The notes beneath the pieces were generated by a model that worked only from the letters and a program-made list of their open reading frames with translations, was not told where the DNA came from and searched no databases. The position numbers and the translations under genes are program-made. Below are positions 40,971 to 48,124 of a stretch of 64,000 bases of DNA, one piece after another (the first letter of the stretch is position 1; each line of letters begins with the position of its first letter). The stretch covers positions 2,108,001 to 2,172,000 of the forward strand of contig NZ_CP018867.1 of assembly GCF_002849895.1 (NCBI RefSeq), read 5' to 3'. The stretch is from Companilactobacillus alimentarius DSM 20249 (GTDB taxonomy: Bacteria > Bacillota > Bacilli > Lactobacillales > Lactobacillaceae).

Positions 40971-42938
40971 ATGAATAATCAAGTATTGATTTCACTAGCG
41001 GCCCCTGTTGATGGGAAGTTTATGAAACTTTCACAAGTTAAAGACCCTGTTTTTTCAGAAGGACTGATGGGGCAAGGATTTGCTATCGAGCCTACTGATG
41101 GTAAAGTCGTATCTCCAGTTGATGGAACAGTGACACTTGTTTCAGAAACTAAGCATGCTTTTGGGATAAAAACTCCTGATGGAGCAGATGTATTGGTTCA
41201 TTTAGGAATTGATACCGTTGACCTTAAAGGAGAACCTTTTACCGTCTTAATTAAGCAAGGTGACCGAGTCAAAATGGGTCAAGATGTTGTTAAGATGGAT
41301 TTAAAGGAAATTACGGATGCTGGAAAACAAAAAACCGTCATTTTAGCAATCACTAATAGTAAAGATATTTTACAGCAATTGATGACAAAAGAATTTGATC
41401 AGAATATCACAGCGGGATCGACTGTTGCGGTTGCCTCGATTAAGAAATTGATTGATAAGAAACCTCAAAAAGTCGGCTCAGGTAAATATGATCAACTTGC
41501 AGCAGATATTGTAGAAAATGTCGGTGGAACTGAGAATATTAACAGTTTGATTCACTGTATAACTAGATTACGTTTTTATTTGAAAGACGATTCTAAGGCA
41601 AACGATAATGCGATTGAAAATCTTGATGGCGTTATTAGTGTCGCTAAAGCTGGCGGACAGTATCAAGTTGTGATTGGCCAAGCCGTTACGGATGTTTATG
41701 ACGCCGTTATAGCACAAATTGGTCCTGAATTTACCAACGATAATGCCACAGCTGAAGCTGTTAAAAAGACGACTGAAGAAGCTAATCAAAAAAACGATCC
41801 GTGGTCTGTTATTAAACGTGGTATCAGCAATTTCATTGGCGTTTTAACTGCCTCAATGATTCCTATTATTGGTATTTTAGCTGGTTCCGGTATTTTAAAG
41901 GGTATCTTAGCCGCTTTGACAGGATTCAAAGTATTATCTACCACGAGTGGAACTTATGTTATTTTGAATTCGATTGGCGATGCAACATTTTACTTCTTGC
42001 CAATTATCTTAGGGTTTACTGCAGCTAAGAAATTAGGCTCTGACCCGATTGTTTTAGGAATTGTTGGTGGAATTATTATTTATCCTAGTATCGTTACATT
42101 AGCCAGCAAAGCTTCAACAGCTAGCACTAGTTTCTTAGGGATTCCGACGACATTAGTTTCATATACATCATCAGTTTTCCCAATTATCGTTGCTGCATGG
42201 TTGGGTAAATGTGTTGAAAAATTCTTAAAAAAGGTAATACCGCTATACGTTAGAAGTGTGTTCGTACCAATTTTAGAAGCTTTGATTTTAAGTTTAGTAA
42301 TTATTATTGGCGTTGGTCCAATTATTACCGTTTTAAGTAAGGGACTATCAGATGGATTAGTTTCTATCTATAGTTTCAGTCCGACACTTTCAGGCTTTGT
42401 ACTTGGGGGCGTTTATCAAGCGATGGTTATCTTTGGCTTGCATTGGGGACTTATTCCTATCGTTATCAATGATATTGCGACGAATGGACATAGCTACATC
42501 AATTCGATTCTTTCAATCACCATGGTTGCCCAAGGTGGTGCCGTATTAGCAGTCTTTTTGAAGACAAAGAATAAGAAGTTGAAAGAAGTTTCTCTAGCAG
42601 CCGCCATTTCAGCCTTTTGTGGCGTAACTGAACCTGCACTGTACGGTGTAAATTTGAAGTATAAGCGAATCTTTATTGTTGCAAGTATTTCCAGTGCCAT
42701 CGGTGGTGCTTTGACAGGATTCTTGAAAGTTAACAACTACGCTTTGTCAGGAGCATTGATTGGTTTTCCAGCCTTTATTACTCCAGGAGTAGGAATTGGC
42801 AGTAATTTCTATGGCTATTTAATTTCACATTATGGTACACTTTTAATCTCAGTACTTTTAGTTTATCTCTTTGGATTCACCGACAAAATGTTGGCCAAAA
42901 AATCCGATCCGATGAATATCAATCTAAACATGGCTTAA
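40971..42938 (+). CDS. PTS beta-glucoside-family transporter, EIIA-EIIB-EIIC fusion
   Basis: A 655-aa sugar permease of the glucose/sucrose-beta-glucoside superfamily. Domains run IIA (residues 1-160, phospho-His77 in VLVHLGID), IIB (about 170-250, Cys196 in LIHCITRLRF) and IIC (about 275-650, ten helices), whereas the common bgl arrangement is B-C-A. It phosphorylates the sugar during uptake. The substrate is not evident; beta-glucosides, sucrose or trehalose are all possible, and no phospho-glycosidase adjoins. It is controlled by a consensus promoter and a perfect cre site. The esterase gene follows after 25 bp. Confidence 0.92.
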   Translation: MNNQVLISLAAPVDGKFMKLSQVKDPVFSEGLMGQGFAIEPTDGKVVSPVDGTVTLVSETKHAFGIKTPDGADVLVHLGIDTVDLKGEPFTVLIKQGDRVKMGQDVVKMDLKEITDAGKQKTVILAITNSKDILQQLMTKEFDQNITAGSTVAVASIKKLIDKKPQKVGSGKYDQLAADIVENVGGTENINSLIHCITRLRFYLKDDSKANDNAIENLDGVISVAKAGGQYQVVIGQAVTDVYDAVIAQIGPEFTNDNATAEAVKKTTEEANQKNDPWSVIKRGISNFIGVLTASMIPIIGILAGSGILKGILAALTGFKVLSTTSGTYVILNSIGDATFYFLPIILGFTAAKKLGSDPIVLGIVGGIIIYPSIVTLASKASTASTSFLGIPTTLVSYTSSVFPIIVAAWLGKCVEKFLKKVIPLYVRSVFVPILEALILSLVIIIGVGPIITVLSKGLSDGLVSIYSFSPTLSGFVLGGVYQAMVIFGLHWGLIPIVINDIATNGHSYINSILSITMVAQGGAVLAVFLKTKNKKLKEVSLAAAISAFCGVTEPALYGVNLKYKRIFIVASISSAIGGALTGFLKVNNYALSGALIGFPAFITPGVGIGSNFYGYLISHYGTLLISVLLVYLFGFTDKMLAKKSDPMNINLNMA

Positions 42939-42963
42939 GAAGCCTAAGGAGATATGAAGAAAA

Positions 42964-43788
42964 ATGGAAACTAAGGATTATAATCTCACTATCTCTGATC
43001 ACGAGTTCAAAGTTAAAGGATATTGGCTAGATCAAGTCGATGATTTTGGGCAAAACGTTGATTATCCAGTAGTAATTATTTGTCCAGGAGGTGGATTTAC
43101 CTTCCACTCCGAGCGAGAAGAAGAACCCATAGCTTTAAGATTCAATTCATACGGAATGCATGCAGTCGTATTGGAATACCAATTGATAGAAGATCGTCCG
43201 GTTTATCCAAGTGCTTTGCAAGAATTGGCTAAAACAATAGACTGGATCACTAAACAACCTGCGTCACGCCACGTTGATAAGAGTAAAATTATCTTGGTTG
43301 GCTTCTCAGCCGGAGGACACATCGTGGCAACTTATAACGGCGTTGCAACTAATGAACTGTTACGTAAGAAGTATGGATTAGAACAATATAACGGACAACA
43401 TGCCGCAGTAATCTTAGGCTATCCAGTCATTGATATGACTATAAAAGGCAGCTTTCCTGATGATGATAAGGCGTTACACCAAATCACAGAAGATAAATCC
43501 TTGTGGAAAGCTCAAGATTTGTTAAATGAAAATTCCAAACCAGCCTTTGTCTGGCAAACACAGACCGATGAACTAGTTAAAGTCGTTAATACGATTAAAT
43601 ATGTTGACCGAATGAACGAGTTGAATATCCCAGTTGAATATCATCTCTTCGGTTCAGGAATTCATGGCTTAGCACTTGGAACTTATGTTACGCAAAAACC
43701 AGGAAAGAAGAAGTATCTTAATTCTTGGACTGCTAAGTGGATAGAATTAGCCTTGAATTGGTTGCAAATGATGAAATTTTTAGGATAA
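42964..43788 (+). CDS. alpha/beta-hydrolase esterase (Aes/BD-FAE type)
   Basis: A 274-aa cytosolic esterase. Oxyanion-hole motif CPGGGFTFH (about residues 39-47), nucleophile elbow GFSAGG (Ser about 118), acid residue in QTDELV and His in SGIHGLAL. It probably deacylates sugars. Its place directly behind the PTS gene suggests it removes acetyl or similar groups from imported sugar or sugar phosphate. GGAG precedes ATG 42964. It shares the PTS promoter and cre control. Confidence 0.85.
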   Translation: METKDYNLTISDHEFKVKGYWLDQVDDFGQNVDYPVVIICPGGGFTFHSEREEEPIALRFNSYGMHAVVLEYQLIEDRPVYPSALQELAKTIDWITKQPASRHVDKSKIILVGFSAGGHIVATYNGVATNELLRKKYGLEQYNGQHAAVILGYPVIDMTIKGSFPDDDKALHQITEDKSLWKAQDLLNENSKPAFVWQTQTDELVKVVNTIKYVDRMNELNIPVEYHLFGSGIHGLALGTYVTQKPGKKKYLNSWTAKWIELALNWLQMMKFLG

Positions 43789-43802
43789 ATTTAGTTTAAA
43801 AA

Positions 43803-43880
43803 ATAGCAGCATCTATACCATAAGTACGCAATCGTTTTTAAACATTACGTGCAAAATGGAGGATAGATGTTGCTTTTATT
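43803..43880 (+). repeat. terminator-like element, family copy 1
   Basis: AGCAGCATCTATACC pairs with GGATAGATGTTGCT, enclosing a conserved CCATAAGTACG stretch and an inner stem; A- and T-runs flank both sides. A related element lies at 50757-50829. It terminates the PTS-esterase operon and probably the converging toxin gene. Confidence 0.7.
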
Positions 43881-43882
43881 TT

Positions 43883-44230
43883 TTAAATATGCAAGGATTT
43901 ATCAATAATATCAATAACTTTATTTAATTCTTTGCCTGTACATTTACCAATCATTTTACCTGTTCGAGCTTTAATATCAATTGATCTGATATGTTGGCAA
44001 AGAGCTAAACCGTGGATTCCATTGCTTTTTTTAGTAGAATTTATTTCAACAGTCAATCCAAAGCTTTTAAATTGAGAGGTAATTGGTACAACCAATACTT
44101 CACCTGTCAACTTGTAGAAGTCGGGTATTGATACAACAATGACGGGCCTTTTTCGACCTTGTTCATGACCGATAACAGGATCAAGGTTGACCATAAAAAT
44201 GCTTCCCTGAGCAATATCTTCTTTGGTCAT
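43883..44230 (-). CDS. MazF/PemK-family toxin
   Basis: A 115-aa endoribonuclease toxin from ATG 44230. Fold landmarks: DIAQGSIFMVNLDPVIGHEQGRKRPVIVV (GxE/RP motif), VVPITSQ, and the 'IHGLALCQHIRSIDIKAR' segment with the conserved Arg-Ser-Ile-Asp. It cleaves mRNA in the family. The ATG overlaps the antitoxin stop by 1 nt (TAATG), with GGAG upstream; the in-frame ATG 11 codons earlier lies in the antitoxin gene. Confidence 0.9.
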   Translation of the reverse strand: MTKEDIAQGSIFMVNLDPVIGHEQGRKRPVIVVSIPDFYKLTGEVLVVPITSQFKSFGLTVEINSTKKSNGIHGLALCQHIRSIDIKARTGKMIGKCTGKELNKVIDIIDKSLHI

Positions 44231-44493
44231 TAGAATTTCTCCGATCCGACTGACTGTCCCCAATCTAATTCATTGTTTTCAGGTTTTTTCTCATTTTGTA
44301 AATACCCAAACTCGTCCATTAAACGAGAACTAGAGTTATCTTTTTTTATAATAAGGGAGTGATTTTTGACTTCAAGAGTTAACTTTTGATTCTTATAGTC
44401 GTTTATTCCCATGTCTTTTAAAATATTCTTAGGAATTATTAGTCCTTGAGAATTGCCAATAGGTTTTATATTGATTGCTCTTTTTTGATCCAT
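44230..44493 (-). CDS. MazE/AbrB-type antitoxin
   Basis: An 87-aa antitoxin. N-terminal SpoVT/AbrB swapped-hairpin domain (INIKPIGNSQGLIIPKNILKDMG), then an acidic disordered tail (NNELDWGQSVGSEKF) that would wrap and block the toxin. GGAG precedes ATG 44493. It autoregulates in the family, and two tandem palindromes just upstream (44519-44538) are the likely operator. Confidence 0.9.
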   Translation of the reverse strand: MDQKRAINIKPIGNSQGLIIPKNILKDMGINDYKNQKLTLEVKNHSLIIKKDNSSSRLMDEFGYLQNEKKPENNELDWGQSVGSEKF

Positions 44494-44518
44494 AATATAA
44501 TCTCCTTTATATCATTAT

Positions 44519-44538
44519 GTTATAACGTAGGTTATAAC
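44519..44538 (-). promoter_or_regulatory. tandem GTTATAAC palindromes, mazE operator
   Basis: Two identical self-palindromic octamers, GTTATAAC (44519-44526 and 44531-44538), separated by GTAG, so centres are 12 bp apart. They overlap the expected -10 of the antitoxin-toxin operon. Confidence 0.75.
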
Positions 44539-44580
44539 TAAACAAACTAATTGCTCTTAAAATATTACGTGGAAAGACAA

Positions 44581-44610
44581 AAAGAAGACCTCAGATGAGA
44601 TCTTCTTTTT
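44581..44610. terminator. bidirectional terminator
   Basis: AAAGAAGACCTC (44581-44592) / GAGATCTTCTTT (44598-44609) with T-rich flanks on both strands. Confidence 0.7.
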
Positions 44611-44896
44611 ATTTATCCCATATATTGGCTGAATATAATGGGAAGTATTTTTATAAACCAAACGATTGTATTAAGTCTATTAGTAACACGTTTGATAAAG
44701 GGGTATTTATCTTTGCTATGCTGTTACAATCGTAAGTTTAATTACCGTGATGTAACGATACATATCTACAATCACCCCGAATAATAATCATTCCACAAAT
44801 TATCATCGTCAGGCTTAACGATTTGTATCGCTTTCTTGGTACAGTTATAGAGTAATGTGTGGGATTGGTCCCATGTCAAGAATAATTTTGAAAAAA
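44611..44896. other. 286-bp gap after the LacI gene
   Basis: No gene or clear structure seen. Short palindromic stretches such as GTAATTACGTGATGTAAC-like bits near 44730-44755 are not convincing. Confidence 0.35.
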
Positions 44897-45850
44897 TTAA
44901 TCTGCATCGACCCAACGAGGATTTTGACTCTCGAATGGAAGATCAGCACTGTTTAATTGATTATAGAGATAGATAAATCCGTTGTGCATTTGATTTCTAA
45001 AGCAGAGATCAATCGTTGGAAAATCCATCAAACGTGCAATTTCACCATTATCGCTCCCGATTACCAAACATTCTTCTGGGACTTTGACGCCGTTCTTTTT
45101 TAATGTGGCGATAAATTCCGCTGCGACATAATCCGTGAAGGCCATCATAACCTGAGGATGGTTTTTATCCTGAAGCCATCTCATAGCCGCAAACTCGCCA
45201 ACGCCATTTTGTCCATGATAAAACTGGTAGCTTTGCTTACTGTCAGGGTGCTTTTGGATGAAATTTTTGATGGCTCTGACTCGAGCTTGGGTGTTACCGT
45301 TTCGATATTCGGATAAGACATGTCCAATGTGCTTGTATCCTTGTTTATCGAGGTGCTCTAAAATCCGATAGTAGATAGGATAGTGGTCGATAAAATTGGA
45401 ATAGATATGGGGGTGCTTGACACGCTGCCATGTAGCGATGGGTCCAAATTTGGCGTATGAACCAATCGTATCCCACGAATTGATTCGTAGCGCTATGAAA
45501 ACGGCGTCGAGTGTTTTAGTAGTCAAAAGATTGAGTGTATGAATTTCATTTTCGGACGTCTTAGTAAAGTAGAGATTGACGTTATAACCATATTGAGAAG
45601 CAATTTGTGTAAATGAATTTACCAATTCTCCTACTAGTGGGTAGTAGTCGTTAACTAAGAAACCGATGTTTTTCGTGTGTTTGCTGCGGAGATTTTTGGC
45701 TACTTGATTGGGGATGTAATTCATCTCATGCATGGCGTCGAGAATGATCTTTCGCTTTTGGGAGCTAACGTAGCCATTTCCACTGACGACACGAGAAATA
45801 GTTGATTTGGAAATACCTGTCTTCTTTGCTAAATCATAAATTGTGGTCAT
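44897..45850 (-). CDS. LacI-family transcriptional regulator
   Basis: A 317-aa repressor: N-terminal LacI HTH and hinge (TTIYDLAKKTGISKSTISRV, YIPNQVAKNLRS), then a periplasmic-binding-like sugar domain (KNIGFLVNDYYPLV, IGSDNGEIARLMDFPTIDL). It should control sugar genes. The nearest are the PTS-esterase operon and EamA transporters, so the target is uncertain. A cre/LacI-like palindrome (45922-45935) lies in its upstream region and may be its own operator. Confidence 0.92.
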   Translation of the reverse strand: MTTIYDLAKKTGISKSTISRVVSGNGYVSSQKRKIILDAMHEMNYIPNQVAKNLRSKHTKNIGFLVNDYYPLVGELVNSFTQIASQYGYNVNLYFTKTSENEIHTLNLLTTKTLDAVFIALRINSWDTIGSYAKFGPIATWQRVKHPHIYSNFIDHYPIYYRILEHLDKQGYKHIGHVLSEYRNGNTQARVRAIKNFIQKHPDSKQSYQFYHGQNGVGEFAAMRWLQDKNHPQVMMAFTDYVAAEFIATLKKNGVKVPEECLVIGSDNGEIARLMDFPTIDLCFRNQMHNGFIYLYNQLNSADLPFESQNPRWVDAD

Positions 45851-45921
45851 TAAGAGTTACCTTTCCGTATCTATAAAGTTGATCTAATTGATTTCCGTAC
45901 ATTCTTAAGTTAATTGTAATA

Positions 45922-45935
45922 TGAAAACGTTTACT
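45922..45935. promoter_or_regulatory. cre-like/LacI-type operator
   Basis: TGAAAACGTTTACT matches the cre consensus except for the last base and has the AAACGTTT palindrome of LacI-family operators. It lies between the LacI gene and the divergent EamA gene. Confidence 0.6.
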
Positions 45936-46025
45936 CTGCTAGAGCGGTTGTTTTATTATTTTTCGTTGTTATACTTAACCATGTTAACCATAAGGAAGGT
46001 GAGTATTTATCGTTAGTTGACAGCA

Positions 46026-46096
46026 GTAATATTTCGGCTATTCGAGAGGATAGTAGCAATGAATTCATAAGAAATCAAAGCGAAGGGAAATATTAC
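46026..46096 (+). promoter_or_regulatory. 10-bp long-range stem in the EamA leader
   Basis: GTAATATTTC (46026-46035) and GAAATATTAC (46087-46096) are exact complements. The 3' arm fills the space between the SD (AAGGG) and the start codon at 46099, so folding would hinder initiation. Confidence 0.5.
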
Positions 46097-46098
46097 TC

Positions 46099-47037
46099 AT
46101 GAAGTCTAAAAGGGTTCTCGGATCCGTTTTTTTAACCATTGCTTCAATTATTTGGGGAGCAATGTTCGTAGTTGTAAAAATTATCGTTAATGAGGTACAT
46201 CCAATTCAATTAGTTTGGTTGGAGTACTTGATTGCGTTGGTATTCTTAATTGGATACTCAATAATGAAAAAGGAAAAATGGCATATCAATTGGTCTGATT
46301 TGAAATTAGTCTTTTGGATTGGAATCATTGGTAATACTATTTCACTAGTTGCCCAGGAAATGGGTACAGGGTTGTCTAATGCCCAAACTGCTTCAGTGAT
46401 TACATCAACTATTCCAGCATTTATGATCATCTTCGGTTGGTTGATCCTGAAAGAGAAGTTGAATAAAATTAAAATCCTCTCCGTCGTCATTGCCATCTTA
46501 GGTGTTGTAATGATTGTCGGTTTAAAGATGTCTGGAACCAATGTTATCTTAGGAGTATTGCTCCTAGTACTTGATTCTATTGCTTGGGCCTTGATGTCGG
46601 TCTTGGTCAAAAAGGTAAAAACGTACAGTTCTTTACAAATTACTATTATGTCAACAGTAGTAGCAGTTGTTGCTCTGACACCATTTATTTTAAGTGATAT
46701 GTCATCACTTACAAGCATTAATTTTGCCGACCCAACGATTATTCTAAGTTTACTTTACATCGGTGCTGTTTCAACCGCCGTTGCTTATGTAATGTGGAAT
46801 CGTGGTCTTCAAATAGTTAGTGCTGGTTCATCTGGAGTGTTCTACTTGATTCAGCCAATCGTTGGTTCATTTTTAGGTTGGTTATTGTTGGGAGAACAAA
46901 TCTCTGTTGGATTCGTCATTGGTTCATTTATGATTTTAGCCAGTGTCTGGATCTCAGTTAAGTTCGATGGATCATCAGCAAATGAGACTCGTTTGAAGAG
47001 GACTCGTCCTGCTTCAGTAAAATTGAATAATAATTAA
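46099..47037 (+). CDS. EamA/DMT-family transporter
   Basis: A 312-aa inner-membrane transporter of the drug/metabolite superfamily with ten helices in two EamA repeats (TIASIIWGAMFVVVKIIV..., then DSIAWALMSVLVKKV...). The C-terminus is basic (LKRTRPASVKLNN). Such proteins export amino acids or metabolites; the substrate is unknown. It is a paralogue of the next gene (46% identity would be a guess; similarity is clear throughout). GAAGGG precedes ATG 46099, within a leader that can fold. Confidence 0.9.
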   Translation: MKSKRVLGSVFLTIASIIWGAMFVVVKIIVNEVHPIQLVWLEYLIALVFLIGYSIMKKEKWHINWSDLKLVFWIGIIGNTISLVAQEMGTGLSNAQTASVITSTIPAFMIIFGWLILKEKLNKIKILSVVIAILGVVMIVGLKMSGTNVILGVLLLVLDSIAWALMSVLVKKVKTYSSLQITIMSTVVAVVALTPFILSDMSSLTSINFADPTIILSLLYIGAVSTAVAYVMWNRGLQIVSAGSSGVFYLIQPIVGSFLGWLLLGEQISVGFVIGSFMILASVWISVKFDGSSANETRLKRTRPASVKLNNN

Positions 47038-47038
47038 T

Positions 47039-47070
47039 AAGATAAATCCAAATTGGATTTATCTTTTTTT
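47039..47070 (+). terminator. rho-independent terminator
   Basis: AAGATAAATCC / GGATTTATCTT hairpin followed by a T-run. Confidence 0.92.
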
Positions 47071-47189
47071 ATGTTTTAAGGATTATTTAAGAATGAAAAT
47101 GCTATAATCTTTTACAAAAATAAGATTTCAAGATAATTTATTTAATTATATTTTATTGTTCCAGAGACCGTATAAAAGGACTAAGCATT

Positions 47190-48065
47190 ATGAATTCTAA
47201 CAAAATAGTGGGTTCAATTCTTTTAGGAATTGCCGCCAGCATTTGGGGTGGCACATTCGTTGCAGTGAAATTGGTAGTTGGAGAGATTCATCCCCTCCAA
47301 TTAGTCTGGCTAAGGTATTTAGTCGCGTTGATCTTTTTAGTCGGTTTCTCATTGATCAAGAGAGAAAAATGGCACATCAAAAGAAAAGATTGGAAATGGT
47401 TTATTCTGTCCGGATTGACCGGTTATGCACTTTCCATAGTAGCCCAAGAGACAGGGACCTGGTTTTCCAGCGCCCAAACAGGGGCGGTTGTGACCTCTTC
47501 AACGCCAACTTTTATGGTAATTTTTGCATGGTTAATATTAAAGGAAAAATTAGATCGTGTTAAAGTCGTTTCATTGGTGATGGCAACTCTAGGTGTCGTG
47601 ATGATAGTCGGAATCCACTTGAGTGGCAAGCATATTTTGATTGGCGTCTTATTCTTGATACTGGCCGCTTTGAGTTGGTCGTTTATGTCCGTGATGATAA
47701 AGTTATTGTCCGATTATTCAGCTTTACAAATAACGATAATTTCAACGGTAGTTGCAATGTTTTGCTTAACACCATTCGTGATGGGAAATATTGCCTCCTT
47801 ATCCAATGTCAATTTCTTCAATCCAAAGATAATAATCTGCTTGCTCTACGTTGGAGCGTTGTCCACTGCCATGGCGTTTGTCATGTGGAACAAGGGTTTA
47901 ACGATGGTCAGTCCCAGTGTATCGGGATTAATCTACTTGTTGCAACCGATTGTAGGGACGCTTTTAGGTTGGCTGATTTTAGGCGAAGGTCTCACTTGGG
48001 GTTTTGCCGCAGGGACTATTTTGATTCTGATGAGTGTCTGGGTCTCAATTAGGTTTGCTAAATAA
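47190..48065 (+). CDS. EamA/DMT-family transporter (paralogue)
   Basis: A 291-aa, ten-helix transporter, colinear with the preceding protein (shared WGGTFVAVKLVVGEIHPLQLVWLRYL, TPTFMVIFAWLILKEKL, GWLILGEG). It is separately transcribed, since terminators flank it on both sides, so the pair arose by tandem duplication followed by divergence. AAAGGA precedes ATG 47190. Its leader does not share the stem seen before the first copy. Confidence 0.9.
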   Translation: MNSNKIVGSILLGIAASIWGGTFVAVKLVVGEIHPLQLVWLRYLVALIFLVGFSLIKREKWHIKRKDWKWFILSGLTGYALSIVAQETGTWFSSAQTGAVVTSSTPTFMVIFAWLILKEKLDRVKVVSLVMATLGVVMIVGIHLSGKHILIGVLFLILAALSWSFMSVMIKLLSDYSALQITIISTVVAMFCLTPFVMGNIASLSNVNFFNPKIIICLLYVGALSTAMAFVMWNKGLTMVSPSVSGLIYLLQPIVGTLLGWLILGEGLTWGFAAGTILILMSVWVSIRFAK

Positions 48066-48115
48066 AAAGGTCAGTGTGATAACTAAGAAAATAGTTGTCG
48101 CACTGATCTTTTTTC
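48065..48115. terminator. convergent terminator
   Basis: AAGGTCAGTG (48067-48076) / CACTGATCTT (48101-48110) with an inner AACTA/TAGTT stem. T-runs on both strands. Confidence 0.85.
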
Positions 48116-48124
48116 ATGAAAACA

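Noticed and set aside
46000..46098. T-box or known riboswitch before the EamA gene
   Set aside because: No T-box bulge sequence or recognised aptamer core; only the 10-bp stem is supported.
46206..46718. Long minus-strand frame inside the EamA gene
   Set aside because: It is a mirror of a hydrophobic coding frame, with no SD or protein-like composition.
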